Source: Bacteroidota bacterium
GTDB taxonomy: Bacteria; Bacteroidota; Bacteroidia; B-17B0; Aurantibacillaceae
DNA length: 64,000 nt
Assembly: GCA_947450025.1 (NCBI GenBank)
Contig: CANFTW010000006.1
Span: 124,001-188,000, forward strand
Reading direction: 5' to 3'
The position numbers and the translations under genes were made by a program. The notes beneath the pieces were generated by a model. The model was given only the letters and a program-made list of their open reading frames with translations, had not been told where the DNA came from and did no database searches. Numbering within the stretch: the stretch's first letter is position 1; every line of letters starts with the position of its first letter. Positions 45,293 to 53,781 of this stretch are shown piece after piece.

Positions 45293-46963
45293 TTAAGACA
45301 ACCCGCTAATTATTCCTTGATCATCAATACTCATTCCTTCAGATGCTGGAATAGAAGGCAAGCCTGGCATTCGCATCATATTACCTAATATCGGAATGAT
45401 AAAACCAGCGCCAGCTGCTAATTCAAATTCACGAACGGTTACGATGAAATTTGTTGGTCGGCCAATTAATTTTTCATTATCCGAAAACGATTTTTGTGTT
45501 TTTGCCATGCAAATTGGTAAATGTGATAATCCTAATTTTTCAATACGTTTCAAATCTTGTTCAGCTTTTGTGTTGTATTCCACATCCTCAGCTCCGTATA
45601 TTTCCTTAGCAATCGTTTCTATTTTTTGCTTGATATTTGAATTCCAATCGTATAGTGGTTTAAAATTTGAACTGTTGTTTTTTTCAATTGCTTCAACAAC
45701 TGCTTTGGATAAATCCTTAGTACCATCACCTCCTAATAACCATCCTTTACTTAAAACAGCTTTGATGTTTAATTGAGCACAAAGGTCAATTAAGGCATTA
45801 ATTTCCTCATCAGTATCTTTTACAAAATGGTTAATTGCAATGACAGGAGTGATGCCAAATTTTTGGATGTTTTCAATATGTTTTTCTAAGTTGCAAAAAC
45901 CTTTTTTAAGTTTCTCAACAGATGGTGTATTGAGCTCATTTGCTAAAGCACCACCATGGTGTTTTAGTGCGCGAATGGTTGCAACAATCACCACTATACT
46001 TGGTTTTAATTTTCCATATCCACACTTAATATCTAAAAATTTTTCTGCCCCTAAATCTGCCCCAAATCCAGCCTCAGTAACCACATAGTCGCCCAGAGAT
46101 AATCCCATTTTAGTAGCTAAAATCGAATTGGTTCCTTGAGCAATATTTGCAAATGGCCCACCGTGAATAATGGCAGGGTTCCCTTCCAATGTTTGAACTA
46201 GGTTAGGTTGAATCGCATCTTTTAATAAGATGGTCATCGCATTTTCAGCCTTTAAATCTCTAGCGTAAACGGGTTCGTTGTTATAAGTAAAACCTACAAA
46301 TATATTCCCTAATTTTTCTTTCAAATCGGATAAACTATTTGACAAACATAAAATAGCCATGATTTCAGATGCTGCAGTAATATTAAAACCATCTTGTCTC
46401 ATCACTCCGTTTGCTTTTCCTCCAATACCAATGATGATATTTCGCAAGCTTCGGTCATTCATATCAATCACACGTTTCCATACGATAGTTCTGGGATCAA
46501 GTTTAATGGGATGTTCATGGTTTTGAATCACGTTATCGATGATTGCTGCCAAAAAATTGTTGGCTTTTTCAATAGCCGAAAAATCTCCAGTGAAATGAAG
46601 ATTAATATCCTCCATCGGGATAACTTGCGAACGCCCTCCTCCAGCAGCCCCTCCTTTAATACCAAATACCGGCCCTAAAGATGGCTCGCGCAAAACCACA
46701 ATACTTTTTTTGCCAATTTTATTTAACCCTTCATTCAACCCAATTGATACCGTTGTTTTACCTTCTCCAGCAGGAGTAGGCGTGAGCGCGGTGACTAAAA
46801 TTAATTTGGATGATTTTATTCTTTCTTCATTAATTAATGAAAGTGGTAATTTGGCTTTATATTTTCCGTATAATTCTAAGTCATCTTCACTGATATTTAA
46901 TTTTTCAGCAATTTTTTTGATATGAATTGGAGTAATGGATTGAGCAATTTCGATGTCGGTCAT
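45293..46963 (-). CDS. fhs: Formate--tetrahydrofolate ligase
   Basis: The enzyme makes 10-formyltetrahydrofolate from formate, THF and ATP in one-carbon metabolism. The 556-residue protein has the P-loop TPAGEGKTT, the GIKGGAAGGGRSQVIPMEDINLHF-type substrate region (cited by its first and last residues, about 107-130), and the C-terminal GAGFIIP and MPGLP blocks that match this family. A TAGCTTTG box lies 19 bases upstream of its ATG. It is probably the first gene of a unit with bshC and is divergent from the SMC-like cassette. Confidence 0.95.
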   Translation of the reverse strand: MTDIEIAQSITPIHIKKIAEKLNISEDDLELYGKYKAKLPLSLINEERIKSSKLILVTALTPTPAGEGKTTVSIGLNEGLNKIGKKSIVVLREPSLGPVFGIKGGAAGGGRSQVIPMEDINLHFTGDFSAIEKANNFLAAIIDNVIQNHEHPIKLDPRTIVWKRVIDMNDRSLRNIIIGIGGKANGVMRQDGFNITAASEIMAILCLSNSLSDLKEKLGNIFVGFTYNNEPVYARDLKAENAMTILLKDAIQPNLVQTLEGNPAIIHGGPFANIAQGTNSILATKMGLSLGDYVVTEAGFGADLGAEKFLDIKCGYGKLKPSIVVIVATIRALKHHGGALANELNTPSVEKLKKGFCNLEKHIENIQKFGITPVIAINHFVKDTDEEINALIDLCAQLNIKAVLSKGWLLGGDGTKDLSKAVVEAIEKNNSSNFKPLYDWNSNIKQKIETIAKEIYGAEDVEYNTKAEQDLKRIEKLGLSHLPICMAKTQKSFSDNEKLIGRPTNFIVTVREFELAAGAGFIIPILGNMMRMPGLPSIPASEGMSIDDQGIISGLS

Positions 46964-46982
46964 AAACTGTTGTTTTGCAAGA

Positions 46983-46990
46983 CAAAGCTA
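46983..46990 (-). promoter_or_regulatory. Candidate -7 box of fhs
   Basis: The minus-strand octamer TAGCTTTG matches TAnnTTTG and is 19 bases from the fhs start. The -33 element is not clear. Confidence 0.4.
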
Positions 46991-47244
46991 TCACCTATTT
47001 TTAAAAATCGACGATTTCTACTTGAATATATTTCTTCTATTAGTGTAGGGGAAAATTTAATAATGAGGATTAATAGGGATTTCATTCCGTTATCAACGGC
47101 TAATTAACATTAAAAAACCTATATATCAAGTACTTACATAATCAAAGTAACCTCTTTCGTTAATTACCCATGATTTTGTTAATAAACCAAATTCATTAGG
47201 GGGTAAAGCCTTTGTATTTTTATATGTCAAACAGAACTATTTTA
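46991..47244. other. Divergent intergenic region, fhs / SMC-like cassette
   Basis: This AT-rich stretch of about 250 bases should hold the promoter of the SMC-like cassette on the plus strand. A TAAAGCCTTTG at about 47205-47215 is an imperfect match to the -7 consensus. I see no tRNA-like, attachment-site or repeat structure. Confidence 0.4.
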
Positions 47245-48489
47245 ATGAGTTTACAAGTTAATGTTAAAGATTTGCTATCAAATCTATACTACAATCGTGG
47301 TGTAGTAGAATTGCTATTTGGTCAACGAGACCATATAACAGTAAACGAATTATTGAGCAGAGATGATATTACGGAAGAGCAATACCGTAAATTAGTGTCC
47401 CTAGATATTCTTTACGAATACGAAAATGTGGTAAGCTTAAACGATGCCGTTGTTGCCATGTTCGAAGATTTTATGGAGATTGGTGAAGTAACACCAGGCT
47501 TCATTAATGATTACATCAACGAATTAAAACGTCATATAAAATTCTATCAAGAAGCACGCGAAATGCGATTCTTGCGAAGTATTAAAAAATATTTAAAGCG
47601 TATTAACTCTACTTTAACACGCGAAATTATTAAGCTTCAAAAAAATGTAGATGATACTTACAAAAACGAAAGTAACTACCGCATAAAATTACAAAAGCTA
47701 GAAGATTATCGAGAGAAACGTGATACAATCATTGAATTTATTAAACAAACCAATGCCATCGTTGATGAGACACGTGTGTTGTTTAATATTACTAACGATA
47801 CCGAGTTATTTGGAATTGTATCGTCATTAAAATCAAGTTTAATAGAGAACCTCGATTTCTTAATTGAGATTCAAACAGACATTACAGATTTCATTAATAA
47901 AATTCAGTATCAGTTAGACGTTTACAAAAAAGCACAACGTTTAAAAGAAGTGAAAGATCATGGAACGCTTCACTTTAAAACAAACTTTAGAGAGATTGTT
48001 TCAAACATTAATACCTTAAAGCATAACGGACATAAAACACCTAAAACAAAAATTCCAATTGACTTTTTATACAGTGATGATGGACATGTGTTATGTAAAC
48101 GTATTGCTGAAAAGTATAAGATTACACGTTTAATGGTGCGTGGACTTGCTGATAAAATGGCAGGTAACTTTAAAGAAAAAGGTCTTGAGCAACAAATAAA
48201 ATTAGATACTGAAAAATTAGTTGAACGTTTTTTAACTCAAACAAAATTAAATTTGTTTGAATATTTAATGGAATACAAATTTCCAAAAGCTATTGGAACA
48301 GTGTCGTTTGAAGAACGACTATCCTTATTTGTGGAAATTGCGATGGAATATCAAAATCAGTTGGATTTTAAATATCGTTTACAATATCATGATTATGTAG
48401 AAGCGGTAACAGATATTAAAAAGCGATTAGGATACACCTTGATTCTCCCTTTGAAAGATAAACCAAAAAAAGAAAAAGCAACTAAATAG
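47245..48489 (+). CDS. SMC-associated subunit, MksF/JetA-like (kleisin-type)
   Basis: A 414-residue soluble protein from the ATG at 47245; an ATG at 47224 and a TTG at 47212 are also in frame. The N-terminal 75 residues look like a winged helix (ELLSRDDITEEQYRKLVSLDIL, then a VVSLNDAV wing). Residues 90-250 are long charged helices likely to coil. The C-terminal 130 residues include ITRLMVRGLADKMAGNF and end in a Lys-rich tail. This layout matches kleisin-type partners of MukB/MksB/JetC ATPases, though I see no diagnostic motif. It is the first of three closely spaced genes, the third being the SMC-like ATPase. The assignment leans on size, fold pattern and context. Confidence 0.65.
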   Translation: MSLQVNVKDLLSNLYYNRGVVELLFGQRDHITVNELLSRDDITEEQYRKLVSLDILYEYENVVSLNDAVVAMFEDFMEIGEVTPGFINDYINELKRHIKFYQEAREMRFLRSIKKYLKRINSTLTREIIKLQKNVDDTYKNESNYRIKLQKLEDYREKRDTIIEFIKQTNAIVDETRVLFNITNDTELFGIVSSLKSSLIENLDFLIEIQTDITDFINKIQYQLDVYKKAQRLKEVKDHGTLHFKTNFREIVSNINTLKHNGHKTPKTKIPIDFLYSDDGHVLCKRIAEKYKITRLMVRGLADKMAGNFKEKGLEQQIKLDTEKLVERFLTQTKLNLFEYLMEYKFPKAIGTVSFEERLSLFVEIAMEYQNQLDFKYRLQYHDYVEAVTDIKKRLGYTLILPLKDKPKKEKATK

Positions 48490-48501
48490 AAATTATATAA
48501 C

Positions 48502-49110
48502 ATGGAAGAAACAACCAGTTTTAATTTACCAAAACAAACACATGATATTTTTTCTGTCATGGCTCGTGGAAATTTTATTTCTAGTAATGGAAGTAGAGAT
48601 GGGATGAATCGTTTGTATGATGTGATTAATAATCCTGAAAATTTTGATAGACTTCAGGCTTATTTTAATGTGATTAGATATAACATTGAAAGAGGAAATA
48701 ATTTTTTCTATTTTTCAAAATTAAGTGAACCAAATTCTGAATTAGAGAAGAAACTAGAACGTTTTGAACGTTATATTGATATTATAGATTTGTTTGCTAG
48801 TATGGATAATAAAATTGGTATTGGTAGTCGTTTTCGCCCTAGTGAAATTGCTGAAGAATGTAATGCAAATGTGCGTTTAAAGCAAAAGCTTCAAAAAATT
48901 CCTTTATATCGTTCAGAAACATTACATAATAAAGTTCGAGAAATTTGTGATTTAATGAGCAGAGATTCTTTTTTGGAATTAGAAGATGAAAAATCAGAAT
49001 CTTATAAAGTGTTAGATTCTTATAATTATTTATTGGATGTTATTAATTCAGTAGCGATTTATGAAGATAGTAGTTCTTCGGATGATTCTCAAGCAATCAT
49101 TTACAACTAA
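48502..49110 (+). CDS. SMC-associated small subunit, MksE/JetB-like
   Basis: A 202-residue acidic soluble protein. The N-terminus holds HDIFSVMARGNFISSNG, followed by RLYDVINN and YFNVIRYNIERGNNFFYF, a pattern recalled from MksE/MukE-type winged-helix subunits. Helical segments follow, with an acidic tail (YEDSSSSDDSQ). It begins 12 bases after the kleisin-like gene and ends 57 bases before the ATPase gene. In MukBEF and Wadjet systems the small subunit binds the kleisin and DNA. The call is by size, order and motif resemblance. Confidence 0.62.
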   Translation: MEETTSFNLPKQTHDIFSVMARGNFISSNGSRDGMNRLYDVINNPENFDRLQAYFNVIRYNIERGNNFFYFSKLSEPNSELEKKLERFERYIDIIDLFASMDNKIGIGSRFRPSEIAEECNANVRLKQKLQKIPLYRSETLHNKVREICDLMSRDSFLELEDEKSESYKVLDSYNYLLDVINSVAIYEDSSSSDDSQAIIYN

Positions 49111-49167
49111 TTTATTAAAAATATTAAAGACGTGCGGCCTGTAACAGACAGGATAAATAGATAAAAC

Positions 49168-52100
49168 ATGGAAAATAACTGTAGAATATTAAATAGAATT
49201 GTGCAAATTAACATTGCCAATGTTAAGTATACCGACTTGGAACTTAGTGGTAACACCTGTTTTGTTGGTACAAATAACTTTGGTAAAACATCATTGCAAC
49301 GTGCCATTTTGTTTTTTTATAGCGCTAATACAAGAGGCTTAGGTATTTCGGCCTCACAAAAACCATTTGAAGAGCATTATTTTAAATATGAAAACTCATA
49401 TTTAATTTACGAAATTCAAACTGAAAGTAAACCGTTTTTTGTGATTGTATACCGTCATAATAAATTGGTGTTTCGTTTTGTGGATGCTGAATACAATCCC
49501 GATTATTTCTTTAATGAAAATGATGAGGCGATTAAAATCAAAGAAGTGATTTCTGGATTTGATAAACGTGGTATTTTTGTTTCTCAACAAATTGACACAT
49601 TTGAGCGTTACCGTAATATTTTATACGGTACAGAAACAGATAAGCAATTAACGAGATTTCATTTATTAAAAGGTAACGAAAAATACCAAAACATTCCCAA
49701 ATCAATTACAAATGTATTTTTAAGTTCTAAAAGTAGTATTGATAGTCGTTTCATTAAAGATTTTATTGCTAATTCATTAACTACAGAAAATAGTAGTATT
49801 AAGTTAGAGCAAGTAGATCGCCAGTTACGTCAGTTCAACGAAAAGTATTCGGATATTGAAACATACTTAAAGAAAGAATCTCAACAATTAATTGAGTTTA
49901 TTGATAAAAAGTATGACCAAGTGCATATGTTAAAAGGTGCACAAATGGAAATGGCTGATAAATTGGGAAGTAGCTTACGCTATGCTGAAACTCAAAATGA
50001 AGCGGTTATTAAAGCTTCTCAAGAAAAACAAGAGGAGTTAGATAAATTAACAGAAGCGAACGAAGAGCAAAAAACCTTATTAGAAGAAAAACAAAAAGAT
50101 GTTCGCGAAGAAATTGGATACTATGATAGAACGATTCGTGAGGCTAACAAGAAATTAAAAGAGTACAAAGAAAAAAATATTGAGCAAGCGGTTGAGAAAA
50201 ATGCAGAGAGAGATAAATTGCAAGTTGATTATAATATCGCACGTCGTGAGTATGAATCTTTAACTTCCAATGTTCAAAGTATTGAGATGAAATATTCATC
50301 TTTAATCGAGCAACTGCGCAACGATAAAACAGCTTATGTTAATAAAATCAATTCTCGTACAAGTGAAATTTTTAATCACTATAATGAATTACAATTATTA
50401 CAGAAAAACGAGTTTAATAAGAAAGATGCTGAATTAAAACAAAAGCGTGAAGAAGCTTTAACTGAGTTGAATTCAGAAGTCACTTCAAAGCAAATTGAAT
50501 TTAATGAGTTAAAAGCGGAAGAAAAAGTTATTCGTAATACGCGTTTTTATGAAACTGAAATTAAAGCTCAAGAAACGGAGTTAGCAGATTTAAGAGCCAT
50601 TAATTATAAAAACAAATCTGAATTAGCGATTAAAACTAATTTGGTTCAAACCAACCAAAAAGAGTGGGAAGGTTTAGAGTCAAAATTAAAATTATCCTTA
50701 TCTAATCAAATACAAAAAACCAATAACGAAATCATTCGTGTTAAAACGGAGATTAAATCGATTGAAGAAAAATTAAACGTTCAACACGATGCCTTATATG
50801 GTTATTTAGAAAAGAACGTTAAAGATTGGCATAATACTATTGGTAAGGTTGTAAACGAAGATTTATTATTCCGTACAGATTTAAATCCAACACTGACTGA
50901 TGATAAAGGATTATCGTTATTTGGTATTTCTTTAAAATTAGATGATGTTCAAGTGGTTTCTAAATCTATTGAAGTTTATCAATTTGAAAAGAATGAGCGT
51001 TTAGCGATTATTAGAGATTTGGAAGAGTCGATGACTCAGTTCCAAACAGCTAACAACGAAGAAAAAATGTTGGCTGCTGATAAATACGGCAAGCAATTAG
51101 GAGAGTTAAAAGAAGATTTAAAAGTATTAACTTACTCATTAGAGTTAGCAGAAAAACGTGAAAAGAAATTAATATTAGAATTAGAAGACTGGAAGCAACG
51201 CGCAAGCACAGAAATCGAGCAATCTTTATCTGGTAACCGTCAAAAATTAAATATTATTGAAGAAGAGTTAGCGATCTTAAATAAAAAGAAAAATAATTTA
51301 TTAAATGATTTCAATACTCAATTCGATAAATTAAAAGCTTTTAATGATGAGCGTTTAGCTGATTTAAAATCTCGTCAAGAAACGGAGATTTCTGAATTAG
51401 AAGTTGAGAAAAAAAATCAAGTAAAAGAATACGAAGAAAAAGAAGTTCAGTTAAGTAACGAAAAAGAAACAAACTTCAAAGCTAAGGGTGTAGATAGTAA
51501 AGAGATTAAAAAAATTGACGCTCGGATTAAAGAATTACAAGAAGCTTTAAAAGAGATTGATCAGTATTCACAGATAGTGAGCGATTACTTAAAAGATAAA
51601 CGTGAAATTTTTGATAAACTTCCTGATTTAATTCAGAAAAAAGAAGAGTACGTAAAATCTGCCAATGATTTAAGTGCTGAGATAGAAGAGGTGTCTCGTA
51701 AGTTTAATATTAAACGCATGGAGTTGAATAAACAAAAACGTGCGTTTGAAGAAGAGCTAATTGAGTTTAATAATGGTATTAATTACTTTACGAAAAATTT
51801 CCGTGAAACTCCTGTATTCAATAAGTATGCAGATATCATTGATAGAGCAGAACCAAAGAAAACGAATTATAGCGTGATGGATTTGTGTACACAACTCCTT
51901 AAAAATGATTCTCACTTTAATGAGGAGTATACAGCTTTCCAACGTTATGTAAATGAGTTCGCCGGTAAATTTAGATTAGAGAATCACTTTAACTTCATCA
52001 TTCGTAATGATGCAACTCAAGGCGAATACGAACGTTTTGCACAAAACTTACGTTCATTTATTAATGAAGCGAAAATCGAATTATCAATCGCAGAAACAGC

Positions 52101-52854
52101 TACTCAAATTGGCTTAGTAACAGATAGTATTGCCACCAAAGTGCGTGAGTTAAGTGGACAAAAAGATAAGATTCAACATATTATTACTTTAATTGCAGAA
52201 GACTTTAAAAAAGCGGAGTTTGAAGAGTCGAAATTAATTGAGTTCATTAAAATTCGTCTAGAGGATTCTGATAATAAAGTTTACAAATTATTAAAACGTA
52301 TCCAGGAGTTTCGTGAAGAAAATGGCCTGGTATATAACGAAGGATTATTTAACACTGATTTTGCAACACATAAAAATCGTGAGATAAGTAATCGTGCTGT
52401 TAAATTATTAGATCAGTTACGCACTGCAATTAAAGAACAAGAGCAAGAAGAAATTCGTTTACAAGATTTATTTGAATTGAAATTCAACATCAAAGAAGGT
52501 TTAAATGAAACTGGTTGGACACACAAAATAGATAGTATTGGTAGTACAGGAACAGATATCCTTGTAAAAGCAATTATCTATATTACGTTGTTACATGTAT
52601 TTATAAAAGAGTCTTCTCATCGTGGTAGTTCTGATTTTAAAGTACATTGTATTATAGATGAGGTAGGTCAAATTTCGGCGCATTACTTGCGTGAATTATT
52701 ACGTTTTGCGAAAAACAGAAACATTATGATGATTAATGGTTTACCAAATAAATCAGGCTTGGAGGCACATTATAAATACACATATCAATTTAGAAGAGAA
52801 GAAAATAACAACGTTCGTATCTTCCCAAGTATTGTAACTGAAGTAGAGGCTTAA
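49168..52854 (+). CDS. SMC-like coiled-coil ATPase (MksB/JetC type)
   Basis: A 1228-residue DNA-translocating ATPase with SMC layout. The N-lobe of the head has Walker A GTNNFGKTS at 34-42. The first coiled-coil arm runs about 250-540. A small globular element at about 543-604 (LYGYLEKN, then VVNEDLLF and LFGISLKLDD) should be the hinge. The second arm runs about 605-870. The C-lobe contains an ABC-signature-like SIGSTGTDI near 1123 and Walker B with CIIDE (Asp1164, Glu1165). Such ATPases form dimers with kleisin and small subunits and extrude DNA loops, in condensins or in plasmid-cleaving Wadjet defence. No JetD-like nuclease follows; a strong terminator and a convergent transporter do. Whether it acts in chromosome upkeep or defence is open. 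Confidence 0.85.
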   Translation: MENNCRILNRIVQINIANVKYTDLELSGNTCFVGTNNFGKTSLQRAILFFYSANTRGLGISASQKPFEEHYFKYENSYLIYEIQTESKPFFVIVYRHNKLVFRFVDAEYNPDYFFNENDEAIKIKEVISGFDKRGIFVSQQIDTFERYRNILYGTETDKQLTRFHLLKGNEKYQNIPKSITNVFLSSKSSIDSRFIKDFIANSLTTENSSIKLEQVDRQLRQFNEKYSDIETYLKKESQQLIEFIDKKYDQVHMLKGAQMEMADKLGSSLRYAETQNEAVIKASQEKQEELDKLTEANEEQKTLLEEKQKDVREEIGYYDRTIREANKKLKEYKEKNIEQAVEKNAERDKLQVDYNIARREYESLTSNVQSIEMKYSSLIEQLRNDKTAYVNKINSRTSEIFNHYNELQLLQKNEFNKKDAELKQKREEALTELNSEVTSKQIEFNELKAEEKVIRNTRFYETEIKAQETELADLRAINYKNKSELAIKTNLVQTNQKEWEGLESKLKLSLSNQIQKTNNEIIRVKTEIKSIEEKLNVQHDALYGYLEKNVKDWHNTIGKVVNEDLLFRTDLNPTLTDDKGLSLFGISLKLDDVQVVSKSIEVYQFEKNERLAIIRDLEESMTQFQTANNEEKMLAADKYGKQLGELKEDLKVLTYSLELAEKREKKLILELEDWKQRASTEIEQSLSGNRQKLNIIEEELAILNKKKNNLLNDFNTQFDKLKAFNDERLADLKSRQETEISELEVEKKNQVKEYEEKEVQLSNEKETNFKAKGVDSKEIKKIDARIKELQEALKEIDQYSQIVSDYLKDKREIFDKLPDLIQKKEEYVKSANDLSAEIEEVSRKFNIKRMELNKQKRAFEEELIEFNNGINYFTKNFRETPVFNKYADIIDRAEPKKTNYSVMDLCTQLLKNDSHFNEEYTAFQRYVNEFAGKFRLENHFNFIIRNDATQGEYERFAQNLRSFINEAKIELSIAETATQIGLVTDSIATKVRELSGQKDKIQHIITLIAEDFKKAEFEESKLIEFIKIRLEDSDNKVYKLLKRIQEFREENGLVYNEGLFNTDFATHKNREISNRAVKLLDQLRTAIKEQEQEEIRLQDLFELKFNIKEGLNETGWTHKIDSIGSTGTDILVKAIIYITLLHVFIKESSHRGSSDFKVHCIIDEVGQISAHYLRELLRFAKNRNIMMINGLPNKSGLEAHYKYTYQFRREENNNVRIFPSIVTEVEA

Positions 52855-52870
52855 TTTATCCAAAATCTAA

Positions 52871-52911
52871 AAAAGCCTGCTCAATACACATTGGGCAGGC
52901 TTTTTTTATAA
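52871..52911 (+). terminator. Terminator of the SMC-like cassette
   Basis: A 15-bp stem (52871-52885 with 52890-52904, one T-G pair) has loop ACAC and a run of seven Ts. It starts 16 bases after the ATPase stop. Confidence 0.9.
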
Positions 52912-53706
52912 ATAGATAGTGACGACGTCGTATCCATATTTTAAAATCATGATGGATACGATTACTAAAAATATGATGCGAAGAAATCCATTTCCTTTTC
53001 TAAGCGCTAAATGGCTTCCAATAAAACTTCCTGAAATATTAAATATAGCTAGTAGTATAGCTAAGTGTAAAATATAATGCCCTTCCTTAATAAAAACAAT
53101 GAGTGCTGATATATTGGTAACACAATTTACAATTTTAGCATAAGCAGAGGCTTTTACAAATTCAAATCCCAATATTACCACAAATCCTAATACAAAAAAA
53201 CTACCAGTGCCTGGGCCAAAAAAGCCATCGTAAAACCCAACAATTAAACCAATGATAGAGCCATATAACATTTGTTTGTTTAATGGTAGTTCTTTGGTTT
53301 CAATAGCCCCCAAATCTTTTTTTATAAAAGTATAAATGGCAATAACAATAAGAATAATTAGGATAAGAGGTTTTAATAAATTACTATCAATATGATTGAT
53401 AATTTGTGCGCCTAAATAAGAGGATATAAAACAACTCAATGCAATGACAAATAGTAATCTGTAATTAAAGGTTATTTTTTTTGCGTACTTGAATGCTGCA
53501 ATGGATGTGCCAGCCAGCGCTGCAATTTTATTTGTCCCAAATAAAATAGGTAATGGCATTTTAGGAAATGTAATAAGTAAAAAAGGAGTTTGAATTAAAC
53601 CTCCGCCTCCAACCACTGCATCTATAAATCCAGCTGTAAATGCAGACAGAGCAAGTAACATCATGGTGATAATGCCGTACTCGTTATACAAACTAACAAT
53701 ATTCAT
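52906..53706 (-). CDS. TauE/SafE (TSUP) family membrane transporter
   Basis: A 266-residue integral membrane protein with about eight hydrophobic segments, the usual TSUP topology. The family signature halves are visible: FTAGFIDAVVGGGGLIQTP near the N-terminus and GFYDGFFGPGTGSF in the middle. TSUP proteins export sulfite, sulfonates or related organosulfur anions; the substrate here is unknown. The gene stop lies inside the right flank of the preceding terminator. It has its own upstream region and is divergent from nothing, following the ppiD terminator. Confidence 0.92.
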   Translation of the reverse strand: MNIVSLYNEYGIITMMLLALSAFTAGFIDAVVGGGGLIQTPFLLITFPKMPLPILFGTNKIAALAGTSIAAFKYAKKITFNYRLLFVIALSCFISSYLGAQIINHIDSNLLKPLILIILIVIAIYTFIKKDLGAIETKELPLNKQMLYGSIIGLIVGFYDGFFGPGTGSFFVLGFVVILGFEFVKASAYAKIVNCVTNISALIVFIKEGHYILHLAILLAIFNISGSFIGSHLALRKGNGFLRIIFLVIVSIMILKYGYDVVTIYL

Positions 53707-53730
53707 GTTTATATTAAATCAGTATTATAA

Positions 53731-53763
53731 ATAAAAAGCCCGTTTGACATGTCAAACGGGCTT
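53731..53763 (-). terminator. Terminator of the ppiD-like gene
   Basis: A perfect 14-bp palindromic stem (53736-53763; arms AAGCCCGTTTGACA and TGTCAAACGGGCTT) is followed on the minus strand by TTTTTAT. It lies 18 bases after the ppiD-like stop. Confidence 0.9.
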
Positions 53764-53781
53764 AATTTTTTTAATAAGGTT

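Noticed and set aside
45396-45776. Plus-strand open frames opposite fhs (also 45840-46088, 46394-46678)
   Set aside because: The fhs protein is well conserved on the other strand and these frames encode no recognisable product.
52906-53706. The gene after the SMC-like ATPase considered as a JetD nuclease
   Set aside because: It is on the opposite strand and is clearly a TSUP membrane transporter with the GGGGLIQTP and FFGPGTGSF motifs.
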